Source of the DNA: Oscillospiraceae bacterium | Lineage (GTDB): Bacteria; Bacillota; Clostridia; Oscillospirales; Ruminococcaceae | Length of the DNA: 64,000 bases | Direction of reading: 5' to 3' | Assembly: GCA_902363145.1 (NCBI GenBank) | Contig: CABIZB010000006.1 | Span: forward strand, 1 to 64,000 | In this document: positions 34,382 to 44,200 of the stretch, in pieces | Position numbering within the stretch: position 1 is the stretch's first letter | Layout: every line of letters begins with the position of its first letter | The notes under the pieces: model-generated | What the model was told of the DNA's origin: nothing | Seen by the model: the letters and a program-made list of their open reading frames with translations, nothing else | Databases searched by the model: none | Position numbers and translations under genes: made by a program

Positions 34382-36319
34382 TTACTTTATGGATTCTCTT
34401 GTGTAGTCAAGCAGACCGCCTGCAAGGATAATGTCCTTGGTTCTGCCGGAAAGCTCGCAGAGAACGGGGATCTCCTTGCCGTTTGTCTTGTTTACAACGG
34501 TAAGCTGGGTCTTGCCCTCGGAAACAGCCTTTCTTACATCAGCAAGAACAAGCTCGTCGCCCTGAGCAATATTGTCATAATCAGCCTCGTTCACGAATGT
34601 GAGGGGCAGAATGCCTGCATTGATAAGGTTTGCTCTGTGGATACGTGCAAAGCTCTTTACCAGAACTGCCTTTACGCCAAGGTACAGAGGTGCAAGGGCT
34701 GCGTGCTCACGGGAGGAGCCCTGTCCGTAGTTGGAGCCGCCTACGATAATGCTCTTGCCCATAGACTTTGCTCTCTCGGGGAACTTCTCATCGCATACAG
34801 TGAAGCAGAAGTTGGAGATAGCGGGGATATTGGAACGAAGAGGAAGTATCTTTGCGCCTGCGGGCATGATATGGTCTGTGGTAATGTTGTCGCCGACCTT
34901 GAGGGAGCAGCCGCAGTCAATAGTCTCTGCAAGAGGTGCAGTCTCGGGGAAAGGCTTGATGTTGGGGCCTCTGAGGATAGTTACGGAATCCATCTCAGCC
35001 TCGGAAGCAGGGGGAACGATCATATTGTCGTTGATATCGAAATGAGCGGGCATCTCGAACTTGAACTCGCTGTCGATAGTTCTGGGATCGGTGAATACGC
35101 CTGTGAGAGCGGAAATTGCAGCAGTTTCGGGAGAAACCAGATAAACCTGAGCGTCTCTTGTTCCGCTTCTGCCCTCAAAGTTACGGTTGAAGGTCCTGAG
35201 GGATACACCCTTGGAGTTAGGTGACTGACCCATACCGATGCAGGGACCGCAGGCAGATTCAAGGATACGTGCGCCTGCGTCGATCATAACAGCAAGAGCG
35301 CCGTTCTTTGCCAGCATATTGAGCACCTGCTTGGAGCCGGGAGCGATGGAGAGGGAAACATCGGGGTTAACGGTCTTGCCCTTTAAGATGTGAGCCACCT
35401 TCATCATATCCATAAGTGAGCTGTTTGTACATGAACCGATGCAGACCTGATCTATCTTCATGCCGCTGAGCTCTTCGACAGACTTGACATTATCGGGAGA
35501 ATGGGGACAAGCAGCAAGAGGAACAAGCTTGGAAAGGTCGATCTCAACAAGCTCGTCATAAACAGCGTCGGGGTCAGCGGAAAGGGGAACATAAACGTCC
35601 TCTCTGCCCTGAGCCTTCAGGAACTCTCTTGTGGTCTCGTCGGAGGGGAAGATAGAAGTAGTAGCGCCAAGCTCAGCGCCCATGTTGGTGATGGTAGCTC
35701 TCTCGGGAACGGAAAGTGTCTTTACGCCCTCGCCGCAGTACTCGATGACCTTGCCTACGCCGCCCTTAACGGAAAGGCGCTTGAGGACTTCAAGGATAAC
35801 GTCCTTTGCGGATACCCAGGGAGAAAGCTTGCCTGTAAGCTCTACCTTTACTACCTTGGGGTATGTAATATAATATGCGCCGCCGCCCATTGCAACCGCA
35901 ACATCAAGTCCGCCTGCGCCGATAGCGATCATACCGATACCGCCGCCTGTGGGGGTATGGCTGTCGGAACCGATGAGGGTCTTGCCGGGAGCGCCGAATC
36001 TTTCAAGATGTACCTGGTGGCAGATACCGTTGCCGGGACGGGAGAAGTAAATGCCGTGCTTCTTGGCAACGGAGCCGATGAAGCGGTGGTCGTCCGCATT
36101 TTCAAAGCCTGACTGGAGGGTGTTGTGGTCGATATAAGCAACTGAACGCTCTGTCTTTACTCTGGGCACACCCATAGCCTCAAATTCGAGGTAAGCCATA
36201 GTGCCTGTAGCGTCCTGTGTAAGGGTCTGGTCGATCCTGATGCCGATCTCATTGCCCTTGACAAATTCGCCGTCAACGACATGAGCCTTGAGTATCTTTT
36301 CAGTTAAAGTAAGTCCCAT
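34382..36319 (-). CDS. acn: aconitate hydratase
   Basis: Isomerises citrate to isocitrate with a [4Fe-4S] cluster. The 645-aa protein has the cluster ligands Cys in CIGSCTNSS and the later CGPCIGMGQSP pair. It also has GSDSHTPTGGGIGM and the C-terminal swivel domain with GGSNYGQGSSREHAAL. The start is ATG at 36319 with GGAAGGA nine bases upstream; a TTG three codons earlier is too close to that site. A consensus promoter lies about 50 bp upstream. It leads the acn-small protein-icd cluster, the oxidative branch toward 2-oxoglutarate. Confidence 0.97.
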   Translation of the reverse strand: MGLTLTEKILKAHVVDGEFVKGNEIGIRIDQTLTQDATGTMAYLEFEAMGVPRVKTERSVAYIDHNTLQSGFENADDHRFIGSVAKKHGIYFSRPGNGICHQVHLERFGAPGKTLIGSDSHTPTGGGIGMIAIGAGGLDVAVAMGGGAYYITYPKVVKVELTGKLSPWVSAKDVILEVLKRLSVKGGVGKVIEYCGEGVKTLSVPERATITNMGAELGATTSIFPSDETTREFLKAQGREDVYVPLSADPDAVYDELVEIDLSKLVPLAACPHSPDNVKSVEELSGMKIDQVCIGSCTNSSLMDMMKVAHILKGKTVNPDVSLSIAPGSKQVLNMLAKNGALAVMIDAGARILESACGPCIGMGQSPNSKGVSLRTFNRNFEGRSGTRDAQVYLVSPETAAISALTGVFTDPRTIDSEFKFEMPAHFDINDNMIVPPASEAEMDSVTILRGPNIKPFPETAPLAETIDCGCSLKVGDNITTDHIMPAGAKILPLRSNIPAISNFCFTVCDEKFPERAKSMGKSIIVGGSNYGQGSSREHAALAPLYLGVKAVLVKSFARIHRANLINAGILPLTFVNEADYDNIAQGDELVLADVRKAVSEGKTQLTVVNKTNGKEIPVLCELSGRTKDIILAGGLLDYTRESIK

Positions 36320-36365
36320 ATATTTCAATCCTTCCTGCGGTAATTAAGAGAATATCACATAATAC

Positions 36366-36394
36366 ATTATACTTTAATCAGATGAAATTGTCAA
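36366..36394 (-). promoter_or_regulatory. promoter of acn-icd
   Basis: On the minus strand TTGACA (36394-36389), 17-bp spacer, TATAAT (36371-36366), both perfect. Confidence 0.85.
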
Positions 36395-36500
36395 TGTAAA
36401 ATTGCGTAAAGAGGCGGATTTTGCGTGCTCCGGAGGCAAAGTTGCATATTTTGCACAAAAACCCATATCCAAAATATAAGATTTTTTATTCTCAGAAGTA

Positions 36501-36529
36501 TTGACAACAGCAAGATACCGTGCTATAAT
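36501..36529 (+). promoter_or_regulatory. promoter of the tRNA cluster
   Basis: TTGACA (36501-36506), 17-bp spacer, TATAAT (36524-36529), both perfect, about 40 bp before tRNA-Gly. Confidence 0.85.
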
Positions 36530-36571
36530 ATAAATCGTCACTTGAACGGTTTGCAAGAACGATCAGTGAAT

Positions 36572-36645
36572 GCGGGTGTAGTTCAATGGTAGAACTCCAG
36601 CCTTCCAAGCTGGTCGCGTGGGTTCGATTCCCATCACCCGCTCCA
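36572..36645 (+). tRNA. tRNA-Gly (anticodon TCC)
   Basis: A complete cloverleaf. The acceptor stem is GCGGGTG/CACCCGC, the anticodon loop CTTCCAA gives TCC, and the T loop is GGTTCGATTCC. The discriminator is T and CCA is encoded. First gene of a three-tRNA transcript. Confidence 0.97.
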
Positions 36646-36650
36646 GATAT

Positions 36651-36727
36651 GCGTCTTTAACTCAGCTGGATAGAGTAACTGCCTTCTAAGCAGTAAGCCA
36701 CTGGTTCGAATCCAGTAAGACGCGCCA
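36651..36727 (+). tRNA. tRNA-Arg (anticodon TCT)
   Basis: Acceptor stem GCGTCTT/AAGACGC, anticodon loop CTTCTAA giving TCT, T loop GGTTCGAATCC, discriminator G and encoded CCA. It starts 5 bp after tRNA-Gly. Confidence 0.97.
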
Positions 36728-36856
36728 ATTTTTTCTTAGGCGAAAGCCTTTTGCGGCAGTCAGATTCCTTAGAATCCCTGTCGGTCTTGCTCCCATGCTT
36801 CTGCGTTCGGGAGCGTATTTATATTGTAACGCTCCGTAAGAACGTTACATAAATAT

Positions 36857-36934
36857 GGTGGGTGTAGCTTAGCTGGTTAAAGCGTCGGATTGTGGTCCCG
36901 AAGATCGTGGGTTCGAATCCCATCTCCCACCCCA
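36857..36934 (+). tRNA. tRNA-His (anticodon GTG)
   Basis: The anticodon loop ATTGTGGTC gives GTG. The extra 5' G (G-1) opposite discriminator C is present, as expected for tRNA-His, and CCA is encoded. One T-T mismatch appears in the acceptor stem. It lies 129 bp after tRNA-Arg; the gap holds small hairpins (GGCGAAAGCC, GTAACG...CGTTAC) but no gene. Confidence 0.95.
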
Positions 36935-36939
36935 CTGAA

Positions 36940-36960
36940 TTGCCGTACAATGTACGGCAA
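36940..36960 (+). terminator. terminator of the tRNA cluster
   Basis: TTGCCGTAC/GTACGGCAA, a 9-bp stem with a 3-nt loop, followed by seven Ts. A strong intrinsic terminator 5 bp after tRNA-His. Confidence 0.92.
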
Positions 36961-37114
36961 TTTTTTTATGCCCAAAACAGATCACAAAATCTCAGACTTA
37001 ATGGCTGTTCGGGATAAAAGGAAATGCGGCTGAATGGGCTCATAAAAAAGGAACGTTTCCAAAGAAACATATGCCGAAAGCTTAAAGCACAACCGCATTC
37101 ATTATGCAAACAAA

Positions 37115-37154
37115 AAGCCCCACAAACAACGTACAAACGTTATTTGTGGGGCTT
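37115..37154 (-). terminator. terminator of tRNA-Leu
   Basis: On the minus strand AAGCCCCACAAATAACG pairs with CGTTGTTTGTGGGGCTT, followed by TTTGTTTG. It begins 4 bp after the tRNA 3' end. Confidence 0.88.
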
Positions 37155-37158
37155 AGCT

Positions 37159-37245
37159 TGGTGCCGCTGACCGGACTTGAACCGGTACGGATGTTACTCC
37201 GAGGGATTTTAAGTCCCTTGTGTCTGCCGATTTCACCACAGCGGC
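37159..37245 (-). tRNA. tRNA-Leu (anticodon TAA)
   Basis: An 87-nt class II tRNA on the minus strand. Acceptor stem GCCGCTG/CAGCGGC, anticodon loop ACTTAAAAT giving TAA, a long variable arm (CTCGGAGTAACATCCG), T loop GGTTCAAGTCC, discriminator A and encoded CCA. Confidence 0.96.
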
Positions 37246-37263
37246 GCATATTTAAGCTTACAT

Positions 37264-37292
37264 ATTATATCATATAACAGAGAGAATGTCAA
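37264..37292 (-). promoter_or_regulatory. promoter of tRNA-Leu
   Basis: On the minus strand TTGACA (37292-37287), 17-bp spacer, TATAAT (37269-37264), both perfect. Confidence 0.85.
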
Positions 37293-37385
37293 TGCTTTTT
37301 CCTTTAAACTTTGCGCACTTTGGCAATAATTGCTCCATGATGTCAAAAAATCGGAGCGATGCACTGTACTATTTATAAATAATGC

Positions 37386-37414
37386 TTGAAATTTATAAAT
37401 ATTTGCGGTATAAT
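37386..37414 (+). promoter_or_regulatory. promoter of radC-uvrA-ung
   Basis: TTGAAA (37386-37391), 17-bp spacer, TATAAT (37409-37414), just upstream of the radC ribosome site. Confidence 0.75.
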
Positions 37415-37440
37415 ACACACATATGAACGGAGGTGTCGCT

Positions 37441-38244
37441 ATGCTGACTGACCCCGATATCAGCCATGTTGCCGATGATGAGCTTGACCGTGCCATTGCC
37501 GAAAGAAACGAGGAAATGAAAGCCCAAGCCGACCTGTCGGAAATATCTGCCGATGACAAGCGAAAAAAATCCGCCCTCGGTCACAGGGACAGGGTAAGGG
37601 AACGCTTTCTGAACACGGGACTGGAGGGCTTTGCAGACCACGAGATACTGGAGCTGCTGCTATTTTACACCATTCCCAGGCAGGACACCAAGCAGATCGC
37701 CCACGAGCTTATCGACCGCTTTGACAGCGTGGCGGGAGTATTTGACGCTGACATTGAGGAGCTTTGCAAAACAAAGGGTATAACACAAAATTCTGCGGTG
37801 CTGTTCAAGCTTATTCCACAGCTTATAGGCGTTTATTACAGCGGCAAGGACGAAAAGAAGTCATACACCAACTCCAATATGCTGGCAGAGCTTTTCAAGC
37901 CCATGTTTGTGGGCGAAAGCACCGAAAAGTTCATGCTTGCCTGCTTCGACAGCCGCCTGCGCAGGCTCTCCGTTACCGAAATAAGCCGTGGCTCGTCCTC
38001 CTGCACAACCATTGATATGCGGAAAATAATGAGCGAGGTCACAAAAAACGGCTGCACCATGGCCGCCATTGCCCATAACCACCCCAAGGGCGCTCCCCGT
38101 CCATCCGACGAGGACGTTGCTGTTACCAGGCGGATAAACGAGATATTCCGTGCTGTGGGCGTAACTCTCATGGATCACATAATCGTCGGCGAAAGCAGGA
38201 CATATTCCCTGCGTGACGGCGGCGAGCTTAGTATATTTGATTAA
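37441..38244 (+). CDS. radC: RadC/YsnA-family JAB1 protein (DUF2466)
   Basis: A 267-aa member of the RadC family. The N-terminal helix-hairpin-helix region (about 45-105) includes FADHEILELLLFYTIP. The JAB1/MPN metalloprotease-like domain has the metal motif HNHPKGAPRPSDEDV and a distal MDHIIVG. The family was once linked to DNA repair but its activity is unproven. The start at 37441 is chosen because GGAGGT lies upstream; an earlier ATG (37423) overlaps that site. It heads a cluster with uvrA and ung, 46 bp before uvrA. Confidence 0.93.
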   Translation: MLTDPDISHVADDELDRAIAERNEEMKAQADLSEISADDKRKKSALGHRDRVRERFLNTGLEGFADHEILELLLFYTIPRQDTKQIAHELIDRFDSVAGVFDADIEELCKTKGITQNSAVLFKLIPQLIGVYYSGKDEKKSYTNSNMLAELFKPMFVGESTEKFMLACFDSRLRRLSVTEISRGSSSCTTIDMRKIMSEVTKNGCTMAAIAHNHPKGAPRPSDEDVAVTRRINEIFRAVGVTLMDHIIVGESRTYSLRDGGELSIFD

Positions 38245-38290
38245 AGATCAGTATTAAAAGTCACTGCAATTTCTGAAAGGATAATTTCTG

Positions 38291-41119
38291 ATGCCTATTG
38301 ACAAGATAGTTATTAAAGGTGCAAGGGAGCACAATCTGAAAAACATCGACCTGGAGCTGCCCCGTGACAAGCTCATTGTCATGACGGGTCTTTCAGGCTC
38401 GGGTAAATCCTCCCTTGCCTTTGACACCATATATGCCGACGGTCAGCGCAGATACGTGGAAAGTCTGTCCTCCTATGCCAGAATGTTTCTGGGTCAGATG
38501 GACAAGCCCGATGTGGATTCCATTGAGGGACTTTCCCCTGCCATCTCCATCGACCAGAAGACAACTTCAAAGAACCCACGCTCCACTGTGGGTACCGTTA
38601 CCGAGATATACGACTACTTCCGTCTGCTTTTCGCAAGGATAGGCGTTCCCCACTGCCCCGTCTGCGGCAGAGAGATAAAGCAGCAGACCGTTGACCAGAT
38701 AGTTGACAAGATATCCTCTCTCCCTCAGGGCACAAAGATACAGATACTTGCCCCCGTTGTCCGTGGACGAAAGGGCGAGCACACAAAGGAGCTTGAAGCC
38801 GCAGGCAAATCGGGCTATGTGCGTGTGCGCATCGACGGCATAGTATATGACCTGTCGGAAGAGATAAAGCTGGAGAAAAACAAGAAGCATACTATTGAAA
38901 TCGTTGTTGACCGCCTTGTGGTAAAGCCCGAAATGGGCACACGCCTTGCGGACAGCATCGAGACCGCCGCAGGAATTTCGGGCGGCATTGTAATATGCAG
39001 CGTTGTTGACGGTGAGGACATCATGTTCTCCCAGAACTACGCCTGCCCCGAGCACGGAGTTTCCATGGAAGAACTTTCCCCCAGAATGTTCTCCTTCAAC
39101 AACCCCTACGGAGCCTGCGAAAAATGTACGGGCCTGGGCGTTTACAAGAAGATAGACCCCGACCTTATCATCGCAAATCCCGACCTTTCCATTATGGAGG
39201 GCGCCGTAAAGGCAAGCGGCTGGTCAACCACCGATGATAATTCCATCGCAATGATGTATTTCAAGGGCGTTGCCCAGCATTACGGCTGTTCCGTCAAGGA
39301 TCCGCTTTCAAAATGGAGCGATGAGGCTGTTCACGCCCTGCTTTACGGCACGGGTGATATCAAGCTGAAGCTCCACCGCACCACAGCCTACGGCGGCGGC
39401 ATTTATTATCAGCCTTTTGAAGGAATAGTCAACAACCTTGAGCGCAGATACCGTGAAAGCAACTCCGAATGGAGCAAGGCGGATATCGAGCAGTATATGT
39501 CCGAGGAAAACTGCCCCGAATGTCACGGCAAGCGCCTTAAAAAGGAAATTCTCGGTGTTACCGTGGGCGGAAAGAACATTGCAGAGGTAACGGATATGTC
39601 CGTGGTGCAGTGCTATGACTTTTTCGACAAGCTCACCCTCACCGAGCGTGAAAGCTTCATCGCCGAACGCATAGTCAAGGAGATAAAGGACAGGCTGGGC
39701 TTCCTTAAAAGCGTGGGTCTGGAATATCTTACACTGTCCCGCTCCGCAGGAACGCTTTCGGGCGGCGAGTCCCAGAGAATACGTCTGGCAACTCAGATAG
39801 GCTCTTCACTGGTGGGCGTGCTTTATATCCTTGATGAGCCGTCTATCGGTCTTCATCAGAGGGATAATGACAAGCTTATCGCAACGCTGAAGCGTCTGCG
39901 TGATCTGGGCAACACACTTATCGTAGTTGAGCATGACGAGGATACCATGAGAGCGGCGGATTTCATCGTTGACGTAGGCCCATATGCAGGCGTTCACGGC
40001 GGCGAGATAATCTGCGCAGGCACAGTGCAGGACGTGATGAACTGCGAACGATCCATAACAGGCGCATATCTCAGCGGCAGGAGAAAAGTCCCCGTTCCCG
40101 AAACAAGAAGAGCGGGAAGCGGCAAGCTGCTCACCGTTCACGGTGCAAAGGAAAATAACCTTAAAGGCATTGACGTTTCAATACCTCTGGGCACATTCAC
40201 CTGCGTAACGGGTGTCAGCGGCTCGGGCAAATCATCGCTGGTAAACCAGATAATCTACAAGTATCTGGCGGCAAAGCTCAACAGGGCAAGGACCCGCCCC
40301 GGAGCTTTTGACTCTATCGAGGGAGACGAGTATCTTGATAAGATAATAGCCATCGACCAGTCGCCTATCGGCAGAACTCCCCGTTCAAACCCCGCCACAT
40401 ACACAGGCGTTTTCAACGATATAAGAGACCTTTTTGCCGAGACCAACGACGCAAAAATGCACGGCTATACCTCAGGCAGATTTTCATTCAACGTCAAGGG
40501 CGGCCGCTGCGAAGCCTGCGAGGGCGACGGCATAATCAAGATAGAAATGCACTTCCTGCCCGATGTGTATGTCCCCTGCGAGGTCTGCAAGGGCAAGCGC
40601 TATAACCGTGAAACTCTGGAAGTAAAGTACAAGGGCAAGAACATTTACGATGTGCTTGAAATGACAGTTGACGAGGGCGTGGAGTTTTTCTCAAACCACC
40701 CCAAAATATACCGCAAGCTGCTGACGCTGCAGGAAGTGGGACTGGGCTACGTGAAAATAGGTCAGCCCGCAACAACGCTTTCGGGCGGAGAAGCTCAGCG
40801 TGTAAAGCTGGCTGCGGAGCTTTCAAAGCGCTCCACAGGCAAGACGATATATGTGCTTGACGAGCCTACCACAGGCCTCCACACAGCAGATGTACACAAG
40901 CTGCTGGAGGTGCTGGAACGCCTTACCGACGGCGGAAACACCGTGCTTGTCATAGAGCATAACCTTGACGTGATAAAAACAGCGGATTATCTTATCGACC
41001 TTGGCCCCGAGGGCGGCGACAAGGGCGGAACGCTGGTATGCTGCGGAACTCCCGAGGAAGTGGCAGCCTGCGATAAGAGCTATACAGGCAGATATCTGAA
41101 ACCAATGTTAAGCAAATAA
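38291..41119 (+). CDS. uvrA: excinuclease ABC subunit A
   Basis: Damage-recognition ATPase of nucleotide excision repair. The 942-aa protein is a tandem ABC ATPase: Walker [21 protein letters not shown] near residue 31 and [13 protein letters not shown] near 640, and two LSGGE signatures ([39 protein letters not shown]). Zinc modules are built from CPVCGREI with CPEHG..CEKC, and CEACEGDG with [10 protein letters not shown]. The stop codon lies at the junction of a 14-bp tandem duplication. It is 22 bp upstream of ung. Confidence 0.98.
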   Translation: MPIDKIVIKGAREHNLKNIDLELPRDKLIVMTGLSGSGKSSLAFDTIYADGQRRYVESLSSYARMFLGQMDKPDVDSIEGLSPAISIDQKTTSKNPRSTVGTVTEIYDYFRLLFARIGVPHCPVCGREIKQQTVDQIVDKISSLPQGTKIQILAPVVRGRKGEHTKELEAAGKSGYVRVRIDGIVYDLSEEIKLEKNKKHTIEIVVDRLVVKPEMGTRLADSIETAAGISGGIVICSVVDGEDIMFSQNYACPEHGVSMEELSPRMFSFNNPYGACEKCTGLGVYKKIDPDLIIANPDLSIMEGAVKASGWSTTDDNSIAMMYFKGVAQHYGCSVKDPLSKWSDEAVHALLYGTGDIKLKLHRTTAYGGGIYYQPFEGIVNNLERRYRESNSEWSKADIEQYMSEENCPECHGKRLKKEILGVTVGGKNIAEVTDMSVVQCYDFFDKLTLTERESFIAERIVKEIKDRLGFLKSVGLEYLTLSRSAGTLSGGESQRIRLATQIGSSLVGVLYILDEPSIGLHQRDNDKLIATLKRLRDLGNTLIVVEHDEDTMRAADFIVDVGPYAGVHGGEIICAGTVQDVMNCERSITGAYLSGRRKVPVPETRRAGSGKLLTVHGAKENNLKGIDVSIPLGTFTCVTGVSGSGKSSLVNQIIYKYLAAKLNRARTRPGAFDSIEGDEYLDKIIAIDQSPIGRTPRSNPATYTGVFNDIRDLFAETNDAKMHGYTSGRFSFNVKGGRCEACEGDGIIKIEMHFLPDVYVPCEVCKGKRYNRETLEVKYKGKNIYDVLEMTVDEGVEFFSNHPKIYRKLLTLQEVGLGYVKIGQPATTLSGGEAQRVKLAAELSKRSTGKTIYVLDEPTTGLHTADVHKLLEVLERLTDGGNTVLVIEHNLDVIKTADYLIDLGPEGGDKGGTLVCCGTPEEVAACDKSYTGRYLKPMLSK

Positions 41120-41132
41120 TGTTAAGCAAATA
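41105..41132 (+). repeat. 14-bp perfect tandem duplication at the uvrA 3' end
   Basis: ATGTTAAGCAAATA occurs twice in direct succession (41105-41118, 41119-41132). The first copy encodes the last residues MLSK, and the uvrA stop TAA spans the junction. It looks like a recent slippage event. Confidence 0.85.
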
Positions 41133-41141
41133 AGGGGGAGC

Positions 41142-41813
41142 ATGATGGTTCATTTCGGCAACGAATGGGACGAGATAATGGCAGGGGAGTTTGACCTGCC
41201 CTACTACAAGCAGCTGAGGGAATTTTTAAAGCAGGAGTATTTCACAAAAGAGATATATCCTGATATGAACAACATCTTCAACGCAATGAAGCACGCTTCA
41301 TACAGCGATATAAAGGCAGTGATACTGGGGCAGGATCCATATCACGAGCCCGGGCAGGCACACGGCCTCTGCTTTTCCGTTCAGAAAGGCTGCCCCATTC
41401 CGCCGTCGCTCCAGAACATATATAAAGAGCTGAACGCAGACCTGGGGATACCACCCGCACCTCATGGGGAGCTGTACAAGTGGGCGGATAACGGCGTGCT
41501 GCTTTTAAACACAGTCCTCACCGTCCGCAGGGGACAGGCAAATTCACATAAAGGCAAGGGCTGGGAGATATTCACCGATGACGTTATAAAGAAGCTCAAT
41601 GAGCGTGAAAAGCCCATGGTATTCTTATTATGGGGAGCAAATGCACGTTCAAAGAAGCAGTTCATCACAAATCCCAATCATCTTGTGCTTGAAGCGGCTC
41701 ACCCGTCGCCATTGTCAGCATACAACGGATTTTTCGGGTGCAGGCATTTTTCCAAGTGTAATGCTTTTCTGGAAGCACACGGCATAGAGCCTGTGGACTG
41801 GAGAATAGAATAA
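41142..41813 (+). CDS. ung: uracil-DNA glycosylase, family 1
   Basis: Removes uracil from DNA at the start of base excision repair. At 223 aa it has the water-activating motif GQDPYHEPGQAHGL with catalytic Asp, and the minor-groove loop HPSPLSAYNGFFGCRHFS, both diagnostic of family 1 UDG. Two adjacent ATGs (41142, 41145) follow GGGGGAG; either may be used. It ends the radC-uvrA-ung cluster. No terminator is clear until the hairpin at 41946. Confidence 0.98.
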   Translation: MMVHFGNEWDEIMAGEFDLPYYKQLREFLKQEYFTKEIYPDMNNIFNAMKHASYSDIKAVILGQDPYHEPGQAHGLCFSVQKGCPIPPSLQNIYKELNADLGIPPAPHGELYKWADNGVLLLNTVLTVRRGQANSHKGKGWEIFTDDVIKKLNEREKPMVFLLWGANARSKKQFITNPNHLVLEAAHPSPLSAYNGFFGCRHFSKCNAFLEAHGIEPVDWRIE

Positions 41814-41913
41814 TAGATAAGCAAAGAAAAAAGTCCGCACAAGCACACTCTTAATGTAATTGCACCTGAGTTATCGCACGACCGTTCATGCTACACCTTT
41901 TTTCATAATAGCA

Positions 41914-41942
41914 TTGATTTAAAAAGATAAATATGGTATAAT
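41914..41942 (+). promoter_or_regulatory. promoter of the PH-domain membrane cluster
   Basis: TTGATT (41914-41919), 17-bp spacer, TATAAT (41937-41942). The predicted start point falls in the first bases of the hairpin at 41946. Confidence 0.7.
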
Positions 41943-41945
41943 AAC

Positions 41946-41977
41946 GTCAGCACCGCACATATCCTTGTGGTGCTGAC
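41946..41977 (+). terminator. terminator-like hairpin in the leader of the PH-domain cluster
   Basis: A perfect 9-bp stem GTCAGCACC/GGTGCTGAC with a 14-nt loop, then TATTTTTTTGC. It lies between the promoter and the start codon at 42003. It could end transcription from ung, or attenuate the new transcript. Confidence 0.75.
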
Positions 41978-42002
41978 TATTTTTTTGCAAAGGAGCGGTA
42001 AG

Positions 42003-42716
42003 ATGACAAAACAATATACCTCAGACCCCAAGGGACGAAAATTTTTATCAGCTGCCGCTTTCCTGCTGACTTTGGTCATCATCTTTGCCCTTAATATACT
42101 CAGGCAATATGTCAAAGAAAAATTTCCACAGTATCTACCCGATACCACCAGCCTCCCCGAAAAGCTCATAATCGTGCTGATGATAATTTTTGCGGCGATA
42201 TATGTGGTGTTTATCGTTATTTTCCTGCCAATGTGGTACAAAACCATACGGTACATTATGAAGGATAACGAGATAATTTCATGCAGCGGTCTTATATCCA
42301 AGACCTACAGGATAATGAAGCTCTCTGCCATTCAGCACGCTTCAAGGATATCCCTGCCCTTTTCAAAATACACCTGCTTTAATTTTATTTCGCTGAACGC
42401 CCTGGGCGGCTCCATGCTGCTGATGTTCCTCTCCGCCGGGGACTGCCGTGAGATACTGGATATATTTGAGCGCTCTATCACTGCAAAAAAAGAGCCGAAA
42501 GCTAAGACACAGCCCACTCCCAAGGGGAAATATTCCCTTTCCCAGTCGGACGGCTCTGCCGATTATGTTTATACCGACAATTCCTCTCTTTTAAGCTCCG
42601 AGGAGATATCGGACGTGCTTGACGGCTACAGCAGCTTCAGGCAGCTGAGCTTTGACGATATCCCCGACTCGCAGCTCACATTCACCGACACGGACAGCGG
42701 GGAGGACAGAAAGTGA
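42003..42716 (+). CDS. bacterial PH-domain membrane protein (YdbS-like)
   Basis: A 237-aa membrane protein with two N-terminal helices (about 14-36 and 55-78). A bacterial PH-like domain of the bPH2 type (DUF304) follows, seen as IMKDNEIISCSGLISKTYRI and KLSAIQHASRISLPFSK. The C-terminal 75 residues are a hydrophilic Ser/Asp-rich tail, longer than in YdbS. The start at 42003 follows AAAGGAGCGG. It overlaps the next gene by 4 bp (GTGA). Proteins of this pair type are of unclear function. In Bacillus, YdbS/YdbT has been linked to resistance to membrane-active compounds, known from the family and not from this sequence. Confidence 0.82.
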   Translation: MTKQYTSDPKGRKFLSAAAFLLTLVIIFALNILRQYVKEKFPQYLPDTTSLPEKLIIVLMIIFAAIYVVFIVIFLPMWYKTIRYIMKDNEIISCSGLISKTYRIMKLSAIQHASRISLPFSKYTCFNFISLNALGGSMLLMFLSAGDCREILDIFERSITAKKEPKAKTQPTPKGKYSLSQSDGSADYVYTDNSSLLSSEEISDVLDGYSSFRQLSFDDIPDSQLTFTDTDSGEDRK

Positions 42717-44200
42717 AAAGACAGCACCCTCTCGCCATCATAGGATACACCTCAAAGAACTTCTGGCTGCTGCTTATCCCTCTCATACGTGGTCTCGTGG
42801 CGCTGAAATTCGACTTCTACAACTGGGCATCGGGCGCACAGTGGGATATTCTGGCTGTAACGGTAATGATAGCCGCCGCATATATGAGGTGGTACTGCAC
42901 CTCATATGAAGTGACCGACGATTCCGTGCATATAAAAACGGGAGTTATCGTCCGCCGTGACACGGATATCCCCTTTAAGTGCATAAGCGCCGTTACCAGC
43001 GAAGAAAACCCCATTTACGGCAAATTCGGGGCGATACGGCTTTATATCGACACCGACGCTGTTACAGGCAGCCGCAAGCAGGCGGACGTAAACATAATGA
43101 CCGACCGCATGACCAGAGCGCAGCTTTTCAATCTTCTTTCCGCCGCCTTTACCGAGGACGAGCCTAAAAAGATAAACTACACCTACAAGGTGTCCAAGCG
43201 GAGCCTTGTGGCGTTTTCATTCCTGTTCTCATCAGCACTGTCGGGCGTTGCCCTGCTGATAACCGCCTTTTCGGGAAGTACGGACATCATCGGCGACCAG
43301 CTGGAAAGAGATTTCCTCACCGTGGTCAATGACCTTTCGGACGTTGTGGCAAGCCGGCTGGGACAGCTCATCAAGGGCATCTCCCCTGCGGGCATAGCCG
43401 TTTCAATAATCATAGGCGTGGGCTTTCTCATATCCTTTGCGGAAAATATCCTGCGGCACATAAACTTCACCGCAGGGCGCAGGGGAAAGTGCATAATCAT
43501 CTCCGCAGGACTTATCGTCAAGCGAATGTACTGCATCAACAGCCGCAGGGTGAACATCGCCGATATGCGCCAGAACCTGCTGATGAAATTCTTCGGCATA
43601 ACCTCGGTACACGTAAACTGCACGGGCTACGGCAAGCGTAAGAACGAGTTTCCCGTGTTCGTGCCCATATGCTCAATCAGGCGTATAAACGACGGAAAAA
43701 GCGTGCGGAAGCTTTCCAGCGTCATGGAAATGCTGCTGCCCGATTTCTCGGGGGCGGAAAGCTACATCAACCCCAGAACCACCTATATAATGCGATTTAT
43801 AATGCCCCCTGCGCTGGCGGTCTATGGCATACTGCTGTTGGGAATGGTGCTTATGATAATGTTTCCACACTGGTACAGCCTGATATGGTTTATGTCCATA
43901 CTGCTTGAGATACCCGCAATATGGCTTGTATTCGTAAAAGCCTGCGCATACTGCACCAACGGCATAAACATCACCGACAAGAGCGTGTGCGCAAAATACA
44001 GCGTGTGGTACTCATTCCACACCATCACCGTTCCTCTGGAGCGTGTGGCGGAGATACGCATTACTCAGACGATTTTCCAGCGCATGAACAGATCCTGCGA
44101 TGTGATAATATACACAAACTCCGAGTACATAGGCAGCCACAGGATAACAGGTCTGCCCATAACGGAAGTACAGGAGCTTATCAGGGAGAGATTCAAATGA
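42713..44200 (+). CDS. bacterial PH-domain membrane protein (YdbT-like)
   Basis: A 495-aa membrane protein with about six membrane segments in three pairs, each followed by a bPH2 domain: SYEVTDDSVHIKTGVIVRRD near residue 65, IISAGLIVKRMYCINSRRVN near 265 and GINITDKSVCAKYSV near 420. This three-repeat layout is that of YdbT. The start is GTG, overlapping the stop of the upstream gene. The next small gene overlaps its stop (ATGA), so the three form one coupled unit. Confidence 0.85.
   Translation: MKRQHPLAIIGYTSKNFWLLLIPLIRGLVALKFDFYNWASGAQWDILAVTVMIAAAYMRWYCTSYEVTDDSVHIKTGVIVRRDTDIPFKCISAVTSEENPIYGKFGAIRLYIDTDAVTGSRKQADVNIMTDRMTRAQLFNLLSAAFTEDEPKKINYTYKVSKRSLVAFSFLFSSALSGVALLITAFSGSTDIIGDQLERDFLTVVNDLSDVVASRLGQLIKGISPAGIAVSIIIGVGFLISFAENILRHINFTAGRRGKCIIISAGLIVKRMYCINSRRVNIADMRQNLLMKFFGITSVHVNCTGYGKRKNEFPVFVPICSIRRINDGKSVRKLSSVMEMLLPDFSGAESYINPRTTYIMRFIMPPALAVYGILLLGMVLMIMFPHWYSLIWFMSILLEIPAIWLVFVKACAYCTNGINITDKSVCAKYSVWYSFHTITVPLERVAEIRITQTIFQRMNRSCDVIIYTNSEYIGSHRITGLPITEVQELIRERFK

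Noticed and set aside
36374..36556. 60-codon minus-strand open frame between acn and the tRNAs
   Set aside because: It overlaps two promoters (acn and tRNA) and has no translation signal.
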